Of a stretch of DNA of 64,000 nucleotides, positions 36,532 through 48,122 are shown piece by piece. A program made the position numbers and the translations under genes. Under the pieces are notes generated by a model. It was not told the DNA's origin. It made no database searches and saw only the letters and a program-made list of their open reading frames with translations. Location of the stretch: assembly GCF_018294505.1 (NCBI RefSeq), contig NC_057807.1:135438747-135502746 (forward strand). Reading direction: 5' to 3'. Source of the DNA: Triticum aestivum. Its lineage: Eukaryota; Streptophyta; Magnoliopsida; Poales; Poaceae. Position 1 is the stretch's first letter; every line of letters begins with the position of its first letter.

Positions 36532-39298
36532 AATGCCAACACAAAATTAAAGTGGAGAAAGATGCCAAACCAGTTAGAGATCCTCAACGACGATTAAATC
36601 CTAAGATGAAGGAAGTGGTAAGAAAGGAGATACTAAAGCTCCTTGAGGCAGGTATAATTTATCCCGTTGCTGATAGTGAATGGGTAAGTCATGTCCATTG
36701 TGTTCCTAAAAAGGGAGGTATTACTGTCGTTCCTAATGATAAAGATGAATTGATCCCGCAAAGAATTATTACAGGTTATAGGATGGTAATTGATTTCCGT
36801 AAATTAAATAAAGCTACTAAGAACGATCATTACCCTTTACCTTTTATTGATCAAATGCTAGAAAGACTATACAAACATACACATTTCTGCTTTCTAGATG
36901 GTTATTCTGGTTTCTCTCAAATACTTGTGTCAGCGGAGGATCAATCAAAAACTACTTCTACTTGCCATTTCGGTACTTTCGCTTATAGACGTATGCCTTT
37001 TGGTTTATGCAATGCACCTGCTACCTTTCAAAGATATATGATGGCTATATTCTCTGACTTTTTTGAAAAGATTTGTGAGGTATTCATGGCTGATTTCTCC
37101 GTTTATGGATCCTCTTTTGATGATTGCTTGAGCAACCTTGATCGAGTTTTGCAGAGATGTGAAGACACTAGTCTCGTCTTGAATTGGGAAAAGTGTCACT
37201 TTATGGTTAGTGAAGGCATTGTATTGGGGCATAAGATTTCCGAGAGAGGTATTGAAGTTGATAAAGCTAAAGTTGATGCTATTGAAAAGATGCCATGTCC
37301 CAAGGACATAAAAGGTATAAGAAGTTTCCTTGGTCATGCCGGTTTTTATAGGAGGTTCATTAAGGACTTTTCTAAAATCTCTAGGCCTCTGACTAATTTA
37401 TTGCAAAAAGATATTCCTTTTGTCTTTGATGATGATTGTGTAGAAGAATTTGAAATACTTAAGAAAGCTTTGATCACTGCACCTATTGTTCAGCCACCTG
37501 ATTGGAATTTACCCTTTGAAATTATGTGTGATGCTAATGATTATGCTGTAGGTGCTGTTCTAGGGCAAAGAGTTGATAAGAAATTGAATGTTATCCAGTA
37601 TGCTAGTAAAACTCTTGATACTTCCCAGAGAAATTATGCTACTACTGAAAAAGAGTTCTTAGGAGTCGTATTTGCATGTGATAAGTTCAGACCTTATATT
37701 GTTGATTCCAAAGTTACTATTCACACTGATCATGCTGCTATTAAATATCTTATGGAAAAGAAAGATGCTAATCCTAGACTTATTAGATGGGTTCTCTTGC
37801 TCCAAGAATTTGATTTCCATATTATTGATAGAAAGGGAGCTAAGAACCCCGTTGCAGACAACTTGTCTAGGCTAGAGAATGTTCTTGATGACCCACTAAC
37901 TATTGATGATAGCTTTCCTGATGAACAATTAGCGGTCAGTAATGCTTCTCGTACTGCTCCTTGGTATGCTGATTATGCTAATTACATTGTTGCTAAATTT
38001 ATACCACCTAGTTTCACACACCAGCACAAGAAAAAGTTCTTTTATGATTTAAGACATTACTTCTGGGATGACCCACACCTTTACAAAGAAGGAGTAGATG
38101 GTGTTATTAGACGTTGTGTACCTGAGCATGAACAGGAACAGATCCTATGCAAGTGTCACTCTAAACCATATGGAGGACACCACACTGGTGATAGAACTGC
38201 ACATAAGGTATTGCAATCCGGTTTTTATTGGCCTACTCTCTTCAAAGATGCTCGTAAGTTTGTCTTGTCTTGTGATGAATGTCAAAGAATTGGTAATATT
38301 TATAGACGTCAAGAAATGCTTATGAATTATTATCTTGTTATTGAACCATTAGATGTTCGGGGCTTTGATTATATGGGACCTTTTCCTGTCTCTAATGGTT
38401 ATACACATATTTTAGTTGTTGTTGATTACGTTACTAAGTGGGTAGAAGCTATTCCAACTAGTAGTGCTGATCATAACACCTCTATTAAGATGCTTAAAGA
38501 AGTTATTTTTCTGAGGTTTGGAGTCCCTAGATATCTTATGACTGATGGTGGTTCACATTTTATTCATGGTGCTTTCCGTAAGATGCTTGCTAAGTATGAT
38601 GTTAATCATAGAATTGCATCTCCTTATCACCCGCAGTCTAGTGGTCAAGTAGAGTTGAGCAATAGAGAGCTCAAATTAATTTTGCAAAAGACTGTCATTA
38701 GATCTAGAAAGAACTGGTCCAAAAAACTTGATGATGCATTATGGGCCTATAGAACTGCATATAAAAATCCTATGGGTATGTCTCCGTATAAGATGGTTTA
38801 TGGAAAAGCTTGTCACTACCTCTTGAACTTGAACACAAAGCATATTGGGCTATTAAAGAGCTCAACTATGACTTCAAACTTGCCGGTGAGAAGAGGTTGT
38901 TTGACATTAGCTCACTTGATGAATGGAGAACCCAAGCCTATGAGAATGCCAGGCTGTTCAAAGAAAAAGTTAAACGATGGCATGAAAAAAGAATACAAAA
39001 GCGTGAGTTTAACGTAGGCGATTATGTGTTGCTACTCAACTCTCGTTTAAGATTTTTTGAAGGAAAACTTATCTCTAAATGGGAAGGTCCTTACGTTATC
39101 AAGGAGGTCTATCGTTCCGGTGCCATAAAAATCAACAACTTCAAAGGCACAAGTCCGAGGGTGGTGAACGGTCAAAGAATCAAACATTATATTTTAGGTA
39201 ATCCTATCAATGTTGAAACTAATATTATTGAGACCGTAACCCCGGAGGAATACATAAGGGACACTTTCCAGAATGTTTCAGACTCCGAAAAGGAATAG
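36078..39298 (+). pseudogene. pol: Athila pol: RT, RNase H, integrase (stop, frameshift, catalytic substitution)
   Basis: After the stop near 36275 the frame is open from 36345 to 39017. RT has [56 protein letters not shown], then FMADFSVYG. The catalytic motif should be FMDD; codon 37089-37091 is GCT (Ala), so an essential metal-binding aspartate is missing. RNase H is recognisable ([35 protein letters not shown]). Integrase has an HHCC finger ([18 protein letters not shown]) and a DDE core ([39 protein letters not shown]). A 1-bp loss near 38815 shifts the C-terminal part to the frame 38810-39298. Confidence 0.92.
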
Positions 39299-39625
39299 TT
39301 ATGTGGTACGGTAAGTAAACCGACTCCAAAACAATTCTAATGGCAATTTTTCTCCGTTTTGGAATATTTAAGAATTTTGGAAAGAAAGAAGTAATCCGGG
39401 AAGGACACGAGGCCTCCACGAGGGTGGAGGGCGCGCCCACCCTTACTGGGCGTGCCCCCTGTCTCGTGGGCACCTCGTGTGCCTCCCGGACTCCGTTTTC
39501 TGGCACGTTACATATTTTGGTCAGTAAAAATTCATTATATAATCTCCCAGAAGTTTTGACCACCGTATCACGCAAAACTCCTCTGTTTTTGTTTCGAGCT
39601 ATTTTTCTGACAGATCTAGAGCACC

Positions 39626-39997
39626 ATGACATCGCCCTCCTTCAACAATGAAGACAAGGATGCTTGGCTACTGAAGATAGAGCTAAAAAGATAAGAACCG
39701 GAGGAAATCAACAAGGATGAAGGGATCAAGAAGGCCATGGATGATCAAGCTCCGGTGGTGGAAAAAGAAGACATCCCTCAACCTCTACCTAACCTCTTTA
39801 CTCCAACTGAGATTGAAGCTTTCAAGATGATTGAGTTAGATCGCATACAAAACAAATATCTCACGCAGGAAAATATTTTGTTGAAGGATCATATTGTCAG
39901 ACTCAGGGGCATCATCCGCAAATTGGAGGAGCTTTTACGCTTGATGTGCGATTATCCACCATCATCATCACCACCTCCATCACCTCCGAGGACATAA
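39626..39997 (+). pseudogene. Extra 3' ORF of the Athila element (123 codons, one in-frame stop)
   Basis: Starts MTSPSFNNEDKDAWLLK, meets a TAA at about 39692, and continues in the same frame through DDQAPVVEKEDIPQPLPNLF and a leucine/lysine-rich helix to a proline-serine tail ending PPSPPRT. It lies where some Athila relatives carry an env-like gene. It has no signal peptide or membrane segment, so there is nothing to support an envelope role. Function unknown. Confidence 0.6.
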
Positions 39998-41539
39998 TCA
40001 CATGGGTATGGGCACTCTCGTTGGCAACTGCCAAGCTTGGGGGAGGTGCCCCGATATCGTATCACCATCACACTCCTATCTTTACCGTTTTACTTAGTTT
40101 GATCCTTTTAAGTAATATCTTGTTCTAGTAGATTGAAGTTTTGGTATCAAGTAGTTTTGAGTTTTGCTTTGTGATCTCTTTATGTAATCGAGTCCATGAG
40201 CTATATAATAAAGATTAGTGTTGAGTCAAGGGCTTTGCTATCTTACTATGATCTTGAGAAAATAGAAAGAATAAAAAGAAATAAAAGAGTTCATATTGAT
40301 CTTATGGATAGTAATGACTTCACATATAAAGAGTATGAGGCATAAAAGTTGTTGAGAGTTGACAAACGTAGTTTTGGTCATCGTTGCAATTAATAGGAAG
40401 TAATAAGGAAAGAGAGGTTTTCACATATAAATATACTATCTTGGACATCTTTTATGATTGTGAGCACTCATTAAGTATGACATGCTAAAGAGTTGATGTT
40501 GGACAAGGAAGAAAACGTAATGGTTTATGTTTTCTCACATCTCAGTTAAAGTATATTGTCATTGATCTTCCCAACATGTTGAGCTTGCCTTTCCCCCTCA
40601 TGCTAGCCAAAATTCCTTGCACCAAGTAGAAATACTACTTGTGCTTCCAAATATCCTTAAACCCAGTTTTGCCATGAGAGTCCACCATACCTACCTATGG
40701 ATTGAGTAAGATCCTTCAAGTAAGTTGTCATGTTGCAAGCAATAAAAATTGCTCTCTAAATATGTATGACTTATTAGTGCGGAGAAAATAAGCTTTATAC
40801 GATCATGTGATATGGAAGTAATAAAAGCGACGGACTGCATAATAAAGGTACATATCACAAGTGGCAATATAAAGTGACGTTCTTTTGCATTAAGATTTTG
40901 TGCATCCAACCCTAAAAGCACATGACAACCTCTGCTTCCATATGCGAAGGGCCTATCTTTTACTTTATGTCTTTACATTATGCAAGAGTCAAGGTGATCT
41001 TCACCTTTCCCTTTTTCATTTTATCCTTTGGCAAGCACCTCGTGTTGGGAAGATCCTGATATATATATCCAATTGGATGTAAGTTAGCATGAATTATTAT
41101 TGTTGACATCACCCAAAGGTGAACACTTTGGGAGGCAACATTATAAGCCCCTATCTTTCTCAGTGTCCGATTAAAACTCCATAACCACAAGTATTGCGTG
41201 AGTGTTAGCAATTGTAGAAGACTATATGATAGTTGAGTATGTGGACTTGCTGAAAAGCTCTATTCTTGACTCTTTCTGATGTTATGATAAATTGCAATTG
41301 CTTCAATAACTGAGGTTATAGTTTGTTAGTTCTCAATGAAGTTTATGTTCCATACTTGACATTGTGAATAGATTGTTACTTGAGCATAAGAAATCATATG
41401 ACAAAATCTATATATGTTGCTGTTATAAGAATGATCATGATGCCCTCATGTCCGTATTTTATTTTTATCGACACCTCTATCTCTAAACATGTGGACATAT
41501 TTTTCGATTTCGGCTTCCGCTTGAGGACAAGCAAGGTCT
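39998..41539. other. Athila 3' non-coding region
   Basis: About 1.5 kb of AT-rich DNA without a credible frame. AAGCTTGGGGGAG occurs at about 40013-40025, matching the polypurine tract at its end, so there are two PPT-like tracts. Confidence 0.7.
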
Positions 41540-41553
41540 AAGCTTGGGGGAGT
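41540..41553 (+). other. Polypurine tract of the Athila element
   Basis: AAGCTTGGGGGAGT directly before the 3' LTR. It primes plus-strand DNA synthesis in the element's replication. Confidence 0.8.
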
Positions 41554-43062
41554 TGATACGTCCATTTTGCATCATGCTTTTATATCGATATTTATTGCAT
41601 TATGGGCTGTTATTACACGTTATGTCACAATACTTATGGCTATTCTCTCTTATTTTACAAGGTTTATCATGAAGAGGGAGAATGCCGGCAGCTGGAATTC
41701 TGACTGGAAAAGGAGCTAACATTGGAAACCTATTCTGCACAGCTCCAAAAATCCTGAAACTCCACGGAAGTCACTTTTGGAATTAATAAGAATTATTGAG
41801 CGAAGAAACTACCAGAGGGGTCCCACACCCTGGCTAGGAGGGTGGGGGCGCGCCCACCCCTACTTGGGGCGCCCCCTGTCTTCTGGGCCCCCTGGTGGCC
41901 CTCCGGTGCCCATCTTCTTCTATATGAAGGCTTTTACCCTGGAAAAAATCATAAGCAAGCTTACGAGACGAAACTCTGCCGCCACGAGGCGGAACCAATC
42001 TAGGGCTCCGGTGGAGCTGTTCTGCCGGGGAAACTTCCCTCCGGGAGGGGGAAATCGTCACCATCGTCATCACCAACGATCCTCTCATCGGGAGGGGGTC
42101 AATCTCCATCAACATCTTCACCAGCACCATCTCCTCTCAAAACCCTAGTTCATCTCTTGTATCCAATCTTGTATCAAAACCACAAATTGGTACCTGTGGG
42201 TTGCTAGTAGTGTTGATTACTCCTTGTAGTTGATGCTAATTGGTTTCCTTGGTGGAAGATCATATGTTCAGATCCTTAATGCATATTAATACCCATCTGA
42301 TTATGAACATGAATATGCTTTGTGAGTAGTTACGTTTGTTCCTGAGGACATGGGTGAAGTCTTGCTATTAGTAGTCATGTGAATTTGGTATTCGTTCGAT
42401 ATTTTGATGAGAGGTATGTTGTCTCTCCTCTAGTGGTGTTATGTGAATGTCGACTACATGACACTTCACCATTATTTGGGCCTAGAGGGAGGCATTGGGA
42501 AGTAATAAGTAGATGATGGGTTGCTACAGTGACATCAGCTTAAACCCTAGTTTATGCGTTGCTTCGTAAGGGGCTGATTTGGATCCACTAGTTTAATGCT
42601 ATGGTTAGGCTTACCTTAATACTTCTTTTGTAGTTGCGAATGCTTGAAATAGGGGTTAATCATAAGTGGGATGCTTGTCCAAGAAAGGGCAGCACCCAAG
42701 CACCAGTCCACCCACATATCAAATTATCAAAGTATCGAACGCGAATCATATGAGCGTGATGAAAACTAGCTTGACTATAATTCCCATGTGTCCTCGGGAG
42801 CGGTTTTCTCATTATAAGAAATTGTCCAGGCTTGTCCTTTGCTACAAAAAGGATTGGCCACTTTGCTGCACTTTATTTACTTTCATTGCTTGTTACCCAT
42901 TACACATTATCTTGTTACAAAACTATCTGTTACCTACAATTTTAGTGCTTGCAGAGAATACCTTACTGAAAACCGCTTGTCATTTCCTTCTTCTCCTCGT
43001 TGGGTTCGACACTCTTACTTATCGAAAGGACTATGATAGATCCCTATACTTGTGGGTCATTA
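41554..43062 (+). repeat. Athila-type 3' LTR (1509 bp)
   Basis: Begins TGATACGTCCATTTTGCATC. It ends GGGTCATTA where the 5' LTR ends GGGTCATCA, a C-to-T change in the terminus. The target duplication ACGAG follows (43063-43067). Confidence 0.92.
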
Positions 43063-43067
43063 ACGAG

Positions 43068-43411
43068 CATCAACACTTAATGGATCGCATACATCGGTAT
43101 GTATTATTTCCAGTAAGTCAGTTGCTCGTTCCATTGTTCCGGAGAACGGAGTTTTAGTCATCTTGCCCATAAGGCATGGTTTGCAAGCATCAAATGATTC
43201 ATAATCAATTGATTCCGAAAGTCCATCTTTATGGAGTTTCTTCATGCGTTTTACACCGATATGACCCAAACGACAGTGCCACAAATAAGTTGCACTATCA
43301 TTATCAACTTTGTATCTTTTGGCATCAATATTATGAATATGTGTATTACTACGATCGAGATCCAACAAACTATTTTCATTGGGTGTATGACTATCGAAGG
43401 TTTTATTCATG
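43068..43411 (-). pseudogene. pol: Angela element 2 integrase N-terminal part (broken)
   Basis: Continuation of the Angela pol after the Athila insertion. The minus-strand frame has the GAG_pre-integrase motif (HCRLGHIGVKRMKKLHKDG) and ACKPCLMGKMTKTPFSGTM. It corresponds to 2240-2600 of element 1. Confidence 0.88.
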
Positions 43412-45718
43412 TAAACAGAACAACAATTATTCTCTCACTTTAAATGAATAACCGTATTGCAATAAACATGATCAAATCCTATTCATGCTCAACGCAAACA
43501 CCAAATAACATTTATTTAGGTTCAACACTAATCTCAAAAATATAGGGAGTGTGCGATGATGATCATATCAATCTTGGGACCACTTCCAACACACATCATC
43601 ACTTCACCCTCAACTAGTCTCTGTTTATTGTGTAACTCCTGTTTCGAGTTGCTAATCTTAGCAACCAAACAAGTATCAAATACCCAGGGGTTACTATAAA
43701 CACTAGTAAGGTACACATCAATAACCTGTATATCAAATATACCCTTGTTCACTTTGCCATCCTTCTTATCTACCAAAAATTCAAGGCATTTCCGTTTCCA
43801 GTGACCAATTCCTTTGCAGTAGAAGCACTCAGTTTCAGGCTTTGGTCCAGCTTTGGGCTTCTTCATGGGAGTGACAACTTGCTTGTCATTCTACTTGAAG
43901 TTCCCTTTCTTTCCCTTTGCCCTTTTCTTGGAACTAGTGGTATTGTCGATCATCAACACTTTGATGCTCTTTCTTGATTTCTACCTTCACCGATTTCAAC
44001 ATCACGAAGAGCTCGGGAATCGTTTTCGTCATCCCTTGCATACTATAGTTCATCACGAAGTTCCAGTAACTTGGTGATGGTGACTAGAAAACTCTGTCAA
44101 TCACTATCTTATCTGGAAGATTAACTCCCACTTGATTCAAGCGATTGTAGTACCCAGACAATCTGAGCACATGCTCACTGCTTGAGCTATTCTCCTCCAT
44201 CTTTTAGCTATAGAACTTGTTAGAGACTTCGTATCTCTCAACTCGGGTATTTGCTTGAAATATTAACTTCAACTCCTGGAACATCTCATATGGTCCATGA
44301 CATTCAAAACATCTTTGACGTCCCGATTCTAAGCCGTTAAGCATGGTGCACTAAACTATCAAGTAGTCATCATATTGAGCTAGCCAAACATTCATAACGT
44401 CTGCATCTGCTCCTGCAATAGGTCTGTCACCTAGCGGTGCATCAAGGACATAATTCTTCTGTGCAGCAATGAGGATAAACCTCAGATCACGGACCTAGTC
44501 CGCATCTTTTGTACTAACATCTTTCAACTTAGTTTTCTCGAACACATATAAAAACATAGGGAAGCAACAACACGAGCTATTGATCTACAACATTATTTTC
44601 AAAATACTACCAGGACTAAGTTCATGATAAATTAAAGTTTAATTAATCATATTACTTAAGAACTCCCACTTAGATAGACATCCCTCTAATAATCTAAATG
44701 ATCACGTGATCCAAATCAACTAAACCATGTCCGATCATCACGTGAGATGGAGTAGTTTTCAATGGTGAACATCACTATGTTGATCATATCTACTATATGA
44801 TTCACGCTCGACCTTTCGGTCTCAGTGTTCCGAGGCCATATCTGTATATGCTAGGCTCGTCAAGTTTAACCTGAGTATTCTGCGTGTGCAAAACTGGCTT
44901 GCACCCGTTGTAGATGGACGTAGAGCTTATCACACCCGATCATCACGTGGTGTCTGGGCACGATGAAATTTGGCAACGTTGCATACTCAGGGAGAACACT
45001 TTTATCTTGAAATTTAGTGAGAGATCATCTTATAACACTACCGTCAATCAAAGCAAGATAAGATGCATAAAAGATAAACATCACATGCAATCAATATAAG
45101 TGATATGATATGGCCATCATCATCTTGTGCTTGTGATCTCCATCTCCGAAGCACCGTCATGATCACCATCATCACCGGTGCGACACCTTGATCTCCATCA
45201 TAGCATCATTGTCATCTCGCCAACTATTGCTTCTACGACTATCACTACTGCTTAGTGACAAAGTAAAGCAATTACAGGGCGATTGCATTGCATACAATAA
45301 AGCGACAACCATATGGCTCCTGCCAGTTGCCGATAACTCGGTTACAAAACATGACCATCTCATACAACAAAATATAGCATCATGCCTTGACCATATCACA
45401 TCACAACATGCCCTGCAAAAACATGTTAGACGTCCTCTACTTTGTTGTTGCAAGTTTTACGTGGCTGCTATGGGCTGAGCAAGAACCGTTCTTACCTACG
45501 CATCAAAACCACAACGATAGTTCATCAAGTTAGTGCTGTTTTAACCTTCTCAAGGACCGGGCGTAGCCACACTCGATTCAACTAAAGTTGGAGAAACTGA
45601 CACCCGCTAGTCACCTGTGTGCAAAGCACGGCGGTAAAACCAGTCTCGCGTAAGCGTATGCGTAATGTCGGTCCGGGCCGCTTCATCCAACAATATCGCC
45701 GAACCAAAGTATGACATG
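43412..45718 (-). repeat. Internal tandem duplication in Angela element 2, unit A (gag and leader)
   Basis: This unit runs from the integrase/gag boundary back through gag and the untranslated leader to TATGACATG, about 95 bp short of the LTR. The next unit (45719-48030) repeats the same stretch. Gag zinc knuckle CFYCKGIGHWKRKC (43780-43825) is intact in this copy. The junction between A and B lies at CATG (45715-45718), a 4-bp identity shared by the two sites. Confidence 0.88.
43534..44640 (-). pseudogene. gag: Angela element 2 gag, copy A (broken)
   Basis: Gag remnant in unit A. The frame 43866-43534 carries the CCHC knuckle and the downstream GKVNKGIFDIQVIDVYLTS. Upstream parts (44077-44540) hold scattered gag text with several stops. 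It is clearly more diverged from element 1 than copy B is. Confidence 0.82.
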
Positions 45719-48030
45719 TAAACAGAATAACAATTTATTCTCTAACTTTAAATGAATAACCATATCACAATAAACATGATCAAATCATATTCATGCTCAA
45801 CTCAAACGCCAAATAACATTTATTTAGGTTTAACATTAATCTCAAAAATATAGGGAGTGTGTGATGATGATCATATCAATCTTGGAACTATTTCCAACAC
45901 TCATCGTCACTTCCCCTTCAACTAGTCTCTGTTTAATCTGTAACTCCTGTTTCGAGTTACTAATCTTAGCAACCGAACAAGTATCAAATACTCAGGGGCT
46001 ACTATAAACACTAGTAAGGCACACATCAATAACCTGTATATCAAATATACCCTTGTTCACTTTGCCATCCTTCTTATCCACCAAATATTCAGGACATTTC
46101 CACTTCCAGTGACTATTTCCTTTGCAGTGTAAGCACTCAGTTTCAGGCTTTGGTCCAGTTTTGGTCTTCTTCACGGGAGTGACAACTTGTTTGCCATTCT
46201 ACTTGAAGTTTCCCTTTCTTTCCCTTTGCCCTTTTCTTGAAACTAGTGGTCTTGTCAATCATCAACACTTGATGCTCTTTCTTGATTTCTACCTTCGTCG
46301 ATTTCAACATCATGAAGAGCTCGGGAATCGTTTTCGTCATCCCTTGCATACTATAGTTCATCATGAAGTTCTAGTAACTTAGTGATGGTGACTAGAGAAT
46401 TCTGTCAATCCCTATCTTATCTAGAAGATTAACTCCCACTTGATTCAAGCGATTGAAGTACCCAGACAATCTGAGCACATGCTCACTAGTTGAGCGATTC
46501 TCCTCCATCTTTTAGCTATAGAACTTGTTGGAGACTTCATATCTCTCAACTCGGGTATTTGCTTGAAATATTAACTTCAATACCTGGAACATCTTATATG
46601 GTCCATGACGTTCAAAACGTCTTTGAAGTCCCGATTCTAAGCCGTTAAGTATGGTGCACTAAACTATCAAGTAGTTATCATATTGAGCTAGCTAGACGTT
46701 CATAACGTCTGCATCTACTCCTGCAATAGGTCTGTCACCTAGCGGTGCATTAAGGACATAATTCTTCTGTGCGGCAATGAGGATAAACCTCAGATCACGG
46801 ATCCAATCCGCATCATTGCTACTAACATCTTTCAACACAATTTTCTCTAGGAACATATCAAAATAAACATATGAAAGCAACAACGCAAGCTATTGATCTA
46901 CAACATAATTTGCAAAATACTACCAGGACTAAGTTCATGGTAAATTTAAGTTCAATTAATCATATTACTTAAGAACTCCCACTTAGATACACATCCCTCT
47001 AATCCTCTAAGTGATTACGTGATCCATATCAACTACACCATGTCCGATCGTCACGTGAGATGGAGTAGTTTCAACGGTGAACATCAATATGTTGATCATA
47101 TCTACTATATGATTCACGCTCGACCTTTCGGTCTCCGTGTTCCGAGGCCATATCTGTTATATGCTAGGCTCGTCAAGTTTAACCTGAGTATTCCGCGTGT
47201 GCAACTGTTTTGCACCCGTTGTATTTGAACGTAGAGCCTATCACACCCGATCATCACGTGGTGTCTCAGCACGAAGAACTTTCGCAGCGGTGCATACTCA
47301 GGGAGAACACTTCTTGATAATTAGTGAGAGATCATCTTAAAATGCTACCATCAATCAAAGCAAGATAAGATGCATAAAGGATAAACATCACATGCAATCA
47401 ATATAAGTGATATGATATGGCCATCATCATCTTGTGCTTGTGATCTCCATCTTCGAAGCACCGTCGTGATCACCATCGTCACCGGCGCGACACCTTGATC
47501 TCCATCGTAGCATCATTGTCGTTACGCCATCTATTGCTTCTACAACTATCGCTACCACTTAGTGATAAAGTAAAGCAATTATAGGGCGTTTGCATTTCAT
47601 ACAATAAAGCGACAACCATATGGCTCCTGCCAGTTGCCGATAACTCAGTTACAAAACATGATCATCTCATACAATAAAATATAGCATCACGTCTTGACCA
47701 TATCACATCACAACATGCCCTGCAAAAACAAGTTAGACGTCCTCTACTTTGTTGTTGCAAATTTTACGTGGCTGCTACGGGCTTAGCAAGAACCGTTCTT
47801 ACCTACGCATCAAAACCAGGACGATAGTTCGTCAAGTTAGTGTTGTTTTAACCTTCGCAAGGACCGGGCGTAGCCACACTCGATTCAGCTAAAGTGAGAG
47901 AGACAGACACCCGCCAGCCACCTTTAAGCACGAGTGCTCGTAACGGTGAAACCAGTCTCGCGTAAGCGTACGCGTAATGTCGGTCCAGGCCGCTTCATCT
48001 CACAATACCGCCGAACCAAAATATGACATG
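45719..48030 (-). repeat. Internal tandem duplication in Angela element 2, unit B (near-identical to element 1)
   Basis: Repeats the gag-leader stretch of unit A, then continues correctly to the PBS and 5' LTR. 45715-47952 matches window positions 2237-1 in inverse orientation, with one 1-bp indel and only scattered substitutions (about 99% by eye). Encoded fragments such as 46883-46692 and 47019-47228 are identical to those at 1070-1261 and 725-934. Confidence 0.9.
45830..46890 (-). pseudogene. gag: Angela element 2 gag, copy B (broken)
   Basis: Same gag as at 1070-2110 but with the zinc knuckle cysteine retained (CLHCKGNSHWKWKC, about 46090-46135). A 1-bp difference from element 1 near 46158 (an A-run in the PKPETE region) shifts the frame between the lysine-rich stretch and the knuckle. 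Several stops match those of element 1, showing they were inherited from a shared, already defective source. Confidence 0.82.
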
Positions 48031-48105
48031 CTAGTAAGCAGTATGACTTGTATCGCCCACAACTCACTTGTGTTCTAATCGTGTATATAACATCTACGCA
48101 TAAAA

Positions 48106-48122
48106 CCTGGCTCGGATGCCAC
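48106..48122 (-). other. Primer binding site of Angela element 2
   Basis: The minus strand reads GTGGCATCCGAGCCAGG directly inside the 5' LTR. It resembles the initiator-Met tRNA complement TGGTATCAGAGC used by BARE/Angela elements, with differences. Confidence 0.7.

Larger units (their letters stand above)
19434..43062 (+). mobile_element. Athila-lineage Ty3/gypsy retrotransposon nested in Angela element 2
   Basis: LTRs of about 1.5 kb at 19434-20955 and 41554-43062 share TGATACGTCCATTTTGCATC ends. The flanking 5 bp are ATGAG (19429-19433) and ACGAG (43063-43067), differing by one transition. Rejoining the flanks gives text that aligns with Angela element 1 near 2576-2600. Gene order gag, protease, RT, RNase H, integrase, plus an extra 3' frame, and the PBS type, place it in the Athila lineage, to which the Triticeae families Sabrina and WHAM belong; the exact family name is uncertain. 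It is interrupted by a Tat element. Confidence 0.9.

Noticed and set aside
39626..39997. Calling the extra Athila ORF an envelope gene
   Set aside because: No signal peptide, membrane segment or cysteine pattern is visible.
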